Source of the DNA: Chloroflexi bacterium RBG_13_51_52
GTDB lineage: Bacteria; Chloroflexota; Dehalococcoidia; Dehalococcoidales; RBG-16-60-22
Reading direction: 5' to 3'
Length of the DNA stretch: 18,116 nucleotides
Assembly: GCA_001796525.1 (NCBI GenBank)
Contig: MGMT01000016.1
Location: forward strand, 1-18,116
Positions 15,607-18,116 of the stretch are shown here, one piece after another. Numbering within the stretch: position 1 is the stretch's first letter; each line of letters starts with the position of its first letter. The notes under the pieces were generated by a model. That model did no database searches, had not been told where the DNA came from, and worked only from the letters and a program-made list of their open reading frames with translations. A program made the translations under genes and the position numbers.

Positions 15607-15630
15607 AAATGCAGCAGATTGATTTATAAT
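15602..15630 (+). promoter_or_regulatory. Candidate promoter for the OmpR-family regulator
   Basis: TATAAT at 15625-15630 is a perfect -10 hexamer, with TTTAAA (15602-15607) 17 bp upstream as a weak -35. It would start transcription about 38 bp before the regulator ATG at 15675. The -35 overlaps the kinase stop codon, so the regulator could be expressed both from read-through and from its own promoter. Confidence 0.4.
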
Positions 15631-15674
15631 AGTTATTTGAAAAGGGGACTCCGGGCAGAAAGCGAGGAGCTGAT

Positions 15675-16373
15675 ATGCCGAAAAGGAAAGCTTTGATATT
15701 AGTGGTTGATGACGACATCCGCATGCTGCGCATGATGAAGCGTATGCTGGAACTGGAGGACTTTGAGGTCTGCACGGCGAACTGCGGTGAAGCCGCTTTA
15801 AAAACGTTCGAAAAAGAGACCCCGGCTTTAGTACTTCTCGATATTATGATGCCGGATATGGACGGGTATATGGTATGCCAGCGTATCCGCGAGTTCTCAC
15901 AAGTTCCGATTATCATGGTCACCGCCCGAGGTGATGATAAAGAAAAGGTAGAGGGATTGAATATCGGCGCTGACGATTATGTTACCAAACCATTTTCCGC
16001 CAGCGAACTGGCTGCCCGGGTAAGGGCAGTACTACGGCGCGTCAACAGCCAGGAGATAACTCAAGACGCCGTTTTCCGCTGCGGAGACATGGTAATCGAT
16101 TATGCATCACGGCGGGTCATGGTCAATAATCATGAACTTAAATTAACTTCTACAGAATACAAAATGTTATCCTACATATCGCTCAATGCCGGACGCGTAG
16201 TTACACCGGACCAGCTTCTAAACAAGGTATGGGGTGAAGAATATGTGGGTGCGGCGCATCTTCTCCAGGTGAATATCGCCAGACTTAGGAAAAAACTGGG
16301 GGATAATGCTAAAGAGCCTAACTACATCCAGACCCGCCCGGGCATCGGATACATCATGTCAAAACCATCCTGA
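15675..16373 (+). CDS. OmpR/PhoB-family DNA-binding response regulator
   Basis: 232 residues with the standard two-domain layout. The receiver (1-120) has the acidic pocket D12-D13-D14 (VVDDDIRM), phosphoacceptor D56 in LLDIMMPDMDG, T83 and K105 in YVTKPFSA. The winged-helix DNA-binding domain is at about 135-230, with a recognition region GAAHLLQVNIARLRKKLGD and the family-typical ending QTRPGIGYIM. All phosphorylation residues are intact. The ribosome-binding site GCGAGGAG lies just upstream of the ATG. It follows the short kinase by 68 bp, so these two probably form a two-component pair. Targets are unknown; the neighbouring pilus operon and the secreted protein downstream are natural candidates, but no operator repeats were recognised. 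Confidence 0.94.
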   Translation: MPKRKALILVVDDDIRMLRMMKRMLELEDFEVCTANCGEAALKTFEKETPALVLLDIMMPDMDGYMVCQRIREFSQVPIIMVTARGDDKEKVEGLNIGADDYVTKPFSASELAARVRAVLRRVNSQEITQDAVFRCGDMVIDYASRRVMVNNHELKLTSTEYKMLSYISLNAGRVVTPDQLLNKVWGEEYVGAAHLLQVNIARLRKKLGDNAKEPNYIQTRPGIGYIMSKPS

Positions 16374-16413
16374 TAAATAACCGACGCACCCGATAAACAA
16401 CGAAAAATCCACG

Positions 16414-16449
16414 AAGTCCTTCCGGAAACGGGAGGACTTTCTTATTTTG
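16414..16449 (+). terminator. Intrinsic terminator, GAAA tetraloop
   Basis: The stem AAGTCCTTCCG (16414-16424) pairs with CGGGAGGACTT (16429-16439), 11 pairs including one G-T wobble, closed by a GAAA tetraloop and followed by a T-rich tract TTCTTATTTTG. It lies 40 bp after the OmpR-family regulator stop and should end the transcript of the kinase-regulator pair. Confidence 0.9.
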
Positions 16450-16456
16450 TGATAAT
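16448..16456 (+). promoter_or_regulatory. Candidate extended -10 promoter for the secreted protein gene
   Basis: TGTGATAAT reads as an extended -10 (TGn followed by GATAAT, five of six matches). No good -35 is present, as is tolerated for extended -10 promoters. A start near 16463 would place the following hairpins at the 5' end of the transcript. It directly follows the terminator of the upstream gene, so a fresh promoter is needed somewhere here. Confidence 0.35.
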
Positions 16457-16462
16457 GCGCGG

Positions 16463-16584
16463 GGTCATAGTACCAACGTTGGGTGCTATTGATGTTTCTG
16501 TGAGGATAAAACCTCCCGTTGTGATAGCAGCGTGAGCCGTTTTCTCTACACTTAAAATAGCTTCAAAAAAGAGAGCGACTCACA
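16463..16584 (+). promoter_or_regulatory. Structured 5' leader with possible sequestered ribosome-binding site
   Basis: Three helices can be drawn. First, 16467-16474 pairs with 16482-16489 (eight pairs). Second, TGCTAT at 16484-16489 can instead pair with ATAGCA at 16524-16529, which excludes the first helix and encloses a small GAGG/CCTC hairpin (16502-16505 with 16512-16515). Third, 16532-16545 pairs with 16570-16583 (13 of 14 positions, two wobbles), burying the purine-rich GAGAG Shine-Dalgarno region (16571-16575) and ending one base before the ATG. This resembles a translation-control leader. It does not match a riboswitch consensus I know. Confidence 0.4.
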
Positions 16585-17118
16585 ATGCGAAAAACACTAA
16601 AATTCATCCTGATTACTGTGATGCTATTGTTAGCGGTATCATGGTTGACATCTATCGCCTACGGTCAGACTAATGGTGAAGCTGAACAAACAGGAATTCA
16701 AGTAGAAGCCGCCCCTCCCGAAAAAGCACCAACGGCCAGTTTTTTCGGCAATGCTATCGGGGGGGTGACGGGCGGCGACCTTTTTTACATTAATGCTACC
16801 AATTACCAGCCAGACATGTCTGTGGATCTCTATATCACAAACGCAGATGAGCTGGTCCATTACTTGAGATATCTCATTCTGAAAGTAGCGGTATATATGG
16901 AAGATACCGACGGGCAATGGCAGCAAATCACATCACAGGACGGTACCGTTTTACCAGACACTTACATTACCATGAAAAACAGCCCGGTGAGTTTTATTTT
17001 ACCCGGCCTGGCACACTATAAAATCACAATCGAGTCCGGGAGTTATCACTGCTTTCCTTTAAATTCAAGTGGTGGTAATTTCTCACCTCAATTTTACATT
17101 GATGTTGGAACTATCTAA
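16585..17118 (+). CDS. Secreted protein of unknown function
   Basis: 177 residues; I do not recognise the family. The N-terminus is a clear Sec signal peptide: basic MRKTLK, a hydrophobic core (about 7-20), and a probable signal peptidase I site after AYG (residue 27), leaving a mature start at Gln. There is no lipobox Cys at the cleavage site. The first ~25 mature residues are Glu, Pro and Ala rich and probably flexible. The remainder is rich in alternating hydrophobic and polar residues (DLFYINATNYQPDMSVDLYI, then YLILKVAVYMEDTDGQWQQI), suggesting one beta-sandwich domain. A single Cys is in SYHCFPL near the end. It stands alone between a terminator and a small unknown gene, with its own structured leader. 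Export to the cell surface is supported; any link to pili is only proximity. Confidence 0.8.
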   Translation: MRKTLKFILITVMLLLAVSWLTSIAYGQTNGEAEQTGIQVEAAPPEKAPTASFFGNAIGGVTGGDLFYINATNYQPDMSVDLYITNADELVHYLRYLILKVAVYMEDTDGQWQQITSQDGTVLPDTYITMKNSPVSFILPGLAHYKITIESGSYHCFPLNSSGGNFSPQFYIDVGTI

Positions 17119-17201
17119 TTATGCCTGTGTGATGTTTTTGTAGGGAATTACCAATGATTTTTGATATATTTGTGAGCTATTTTGAGTATCGTTTATATGG
17201 C

Positions 17202-17207
17202 GGGGAG
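17202..17207 (+). promoter_or_regulatory. Ribosome-binding site deciding the start of the 80-residue gene
   Basis: GGGGAG sits seven bases before the ATG at 17215. In-frame alternatives at 17197 (ATG) and 17182 (TTG) lie upstream of this site and have no comparable one, so 17215 is preferred. Confidence 0.55.
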
Positions 17208-17214
17208 AATAGAA

Positions 17215-17457
17215 ATGATTTTAGTATGGAACAGTGTTAAATCCTTCCAACGGCATCTTGAAGAAATGAATGTATTCCGCCAGGCACATAGCAACTCGCC
17301 GGTGGCAGAGCTAAAGATGATCAAAGCTCTACCGATGCCGTTTGATATCAGACTACCCCGCGAGACGGGGATAATTAAAAGTTTCTACAATTCCAGAGGC
17401 ACATTGGTACTCGTACCGATATGGAAAGTAACGGTAGCCAGAGGGTCGCAAAATTAG
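17215..17457 (+). CDS. Small protein of unknown function (80 residues)
   Basis: An 80-residue frame from the ATG at 17215, supported by a good GGGGAG ribosome-binding site. It is not recognised. The sequence begins MILVWNSVKSFQRHLEEMNV, then a helix-like basic stretch, a Pro-rich middle (KALPMPFDIRLPRETG) and a strand-like end (GTLVLVPIWKVTVARG). There is no signal peptide, membrane helix or metal-binding pattern. It lies 13 bp before a receiver-only regulator and may be co-transcribed with it, and 96 bp after the secreted protein gene. Codon use looks like that of its neighbours. It could be a real small protein or the remnant of a larger gene; no frameshifted continuation was seen. Confidence 0.6.
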   Translation: MILVWNSVKSFQRHLEEMNVFRQAHSNSPVAELKMIKALPMPFDIRLPRETGIIKSFYNSRGTLVLVPIWKVTVARGSQN

Positions 17458-17470
17458 CAGGTAATAATCG

Positions 17471-17893
17471 ATGACGATAAACGAAGCTTTGTCCGACGCG
17501 AAAGAACGGCAGTGTATCCTGGTAATGGACAACAACCAGGATATGCTGATGTTATTGAACCGGACGCTGGAACTGGAAGGCTTCGATACTGTTGTCGTTG
17601 CCGATTACGATGAGGCGGTGAGTCTGCTGGAAAAACTCGACCCGGACCTGGTAATCATGGATACATACCTGCCTGATGTTATCAGTCTAAGAACACTGGA
17701 TATTATGAGAGAGCGTTCCGATGTACCTATCGTAGTTATTACTTCAGATAACGAAGTGGAGACATTAAGGACGGTATTTGCGCACGGGGCCGATGATTAC
17801 ATCCGAAAGCCTTTCGCGATAAGGCCGTTCATTGCCAGAATAAAAGCCAAGCTAAGGCGTTATCAGGGTAAAGTCCTGGAGCCATCTTTATAG
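17471..17893 (+). CDS. OmpR-type receiver lacking its DNA-binding domain
   Basis: 140 residues, receiver only. The phosphoacceptor D64 lies in LVIMDTYLPD, the switch Thr in VVITSDNE, and the conserved Lys in YIRKPFAI. The acidic pocket is unusual: the pair that binds Mg2+ reads D20-N21 (VMDNNQD) where Asp-Asp is standard, so Mg2+ binding and phosphorylation may be weakened. The end (IARIKAKLRRYQG) is exactly where an OmpR-family receiver passes into its winged-helix domain, but here it stops after seven more residues. No DNA-binding domain is found in any frame downstream; a strong terminator follows 48 bp later. It may be a degenerate or phosphorylation-independent regulator, or a phosphate sink. 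The ribosome-binding site is weak (AGGT). Confidence 0.88.
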   Translation: MTINEALSDAKERQCILVMDNNQDMLMLLNRTLELEGFDTVVVADYDEAVSLLEKLDPDLVIMDTYLPDVISLRTLDIMRERSDVPIVVITSDNEVETLRTVFAHGADDYIRKPFAIRPFIARIKAKLRRYQGKVLEPSL

Positions 17894-17940
17894 TAGTGCT
17901 TTCCTTTTCAATATAAGACACCTTTCAAGACAATCCCCGG

Positions 17941-17985
17941 TAAACGAATCGTGGCAATTTAGCCACGATTCGTTTATTTGTTTCT
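17941..17985 (+). terminator. Intrinsic terminator, perfect 15-bp stem
   Basis: TAAACGAATCGTGGC (17941-17955) pairs perfectly with GCCACGATTCGTTTA (17962-17976) around a six-base AATTTA loop, followed by a T-rich tract TTTGTTTCTGATTTT. It ends the transcript of the receiver gene at 17471. Confidence 0.9.
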
Positions 17986-18056
17986 GATTTTCAACGGATT
18001 TAGCTTTAGATAGTTTTGTATTCGTCTTTGGTGTTATGTTAAGTGTTTTCAGGGAG

Positions 18057-18085
18057 TTGATTTTTAATTTTAAATACTGTATATT
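18057..18085 (+). promoter_or_regulatory. Sigma70-like promoter reading out of the window
   Basis: TTGATT (18057-18062) and TATATT (18080-18085) are separated by 17 bp in an AT-rich tract. It follows the terminator at 17941 and has no gene between it and the right edge, where CAGGGGTG at 18109-18116 may be the ribosome-binding site of the next gene. The rest of 17894-18116 shows nothing else I can support. Confidence 0.55.
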
Positions 18086-18116
18086 ATGAGGACAATTGAA
18101 TAAGTGAACAGGGGTG

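Noticed and set aside
16463..16584. Leader considered as a c-di-GMP riboswitch because of the pilus context
   Set aside because: The conserved GEMM-I elements are not present and class II features could not be aligned; only generic helices remain.
17170..17199. TTGTGA followed by TATATG as a promoter for the 80-residue gene
   Set aside because: The -10 matches poorly and the spacing is 18 bp; the start region would overlap the ribosome-binding site.

Overview
The window reads as one stretch of bacterial chromosome with every convincing gene on the + strand. It carries phosphorelay genes, then a compact type IV pilus (T4P) assembly operon, then more phosphorelay genes and two unrecognised small genes. 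The probable source is a Chloroflexota bacterium, most likely Dehalococcoidia or a relative. This is an inference from the style of the genes: PilX-like proteins starting GQALPL, long chains of near-identical PAS modules, and a pilus locus with PilM, PilN and PilO homologues but no PilP or secretin PilQ, as expected in a cell without an outer membrane. No rRNA or other taxonomic marker is present, so the assignment is tentative.

Region 1 (1-6315) is sensory. A 5'-truncated multi-PAS histidine kinase with a phytochrome-type kinase core is followed directly by an Rcp1-like single-domain response regulator. Next comes a 1259-residue kinase (receiver, seven PAS, HisKA, HATPase) and a CheY/PleD-like receiver-only protein. 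The PAS units are close copies of one another within and between the two kinases.

Region 2 (6329-14822) is the T4P operon, ordered pilB, pilC, two prepilin-like genes, a PilX-like protein carrying a seven-repeat domain that looks like a beta-propeller, a PilO-like gene, a single gene fusing PilM to PilN, and pilT. Gaps are tiny or negative and no terminator was seen inside, so it is probably one transcript, possibly continuous with the receiver gene at 5908. There is no prepilin peptidase and no canonical GFTLIEL major pilin here; those must lie elsewhere.

Region 3 (14869-16440) holds a short histidine kinase with no sensor domain and an OmpR-family regulator, ending in a strong hairpin terminator with a GAAA loop (16414-16449). 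Region 4 (16450-18116) has a structured leader that could hide the ribosome-binding site of a secreted protein gene, that secreted protein, an 80-residue unknown, an OmpR-type receiver lacking its DNA-binding domain, a perfect 15-bp hairpin terminator, and a sigma70-like promoter pointing out of the window.

Taken together, the sensory proteins flanking and abutting the pilus operon suggest that pilus extension and retraction (PilB/PilT) are controlled by PAS-sensed cues. The most novel items are the pilin-like propeller protein, the PilM-PilN fusion, a 13-codon ORF linking two pilus genes by stop/start overlaps, and the possible translation-control leader at about 16463-16584.
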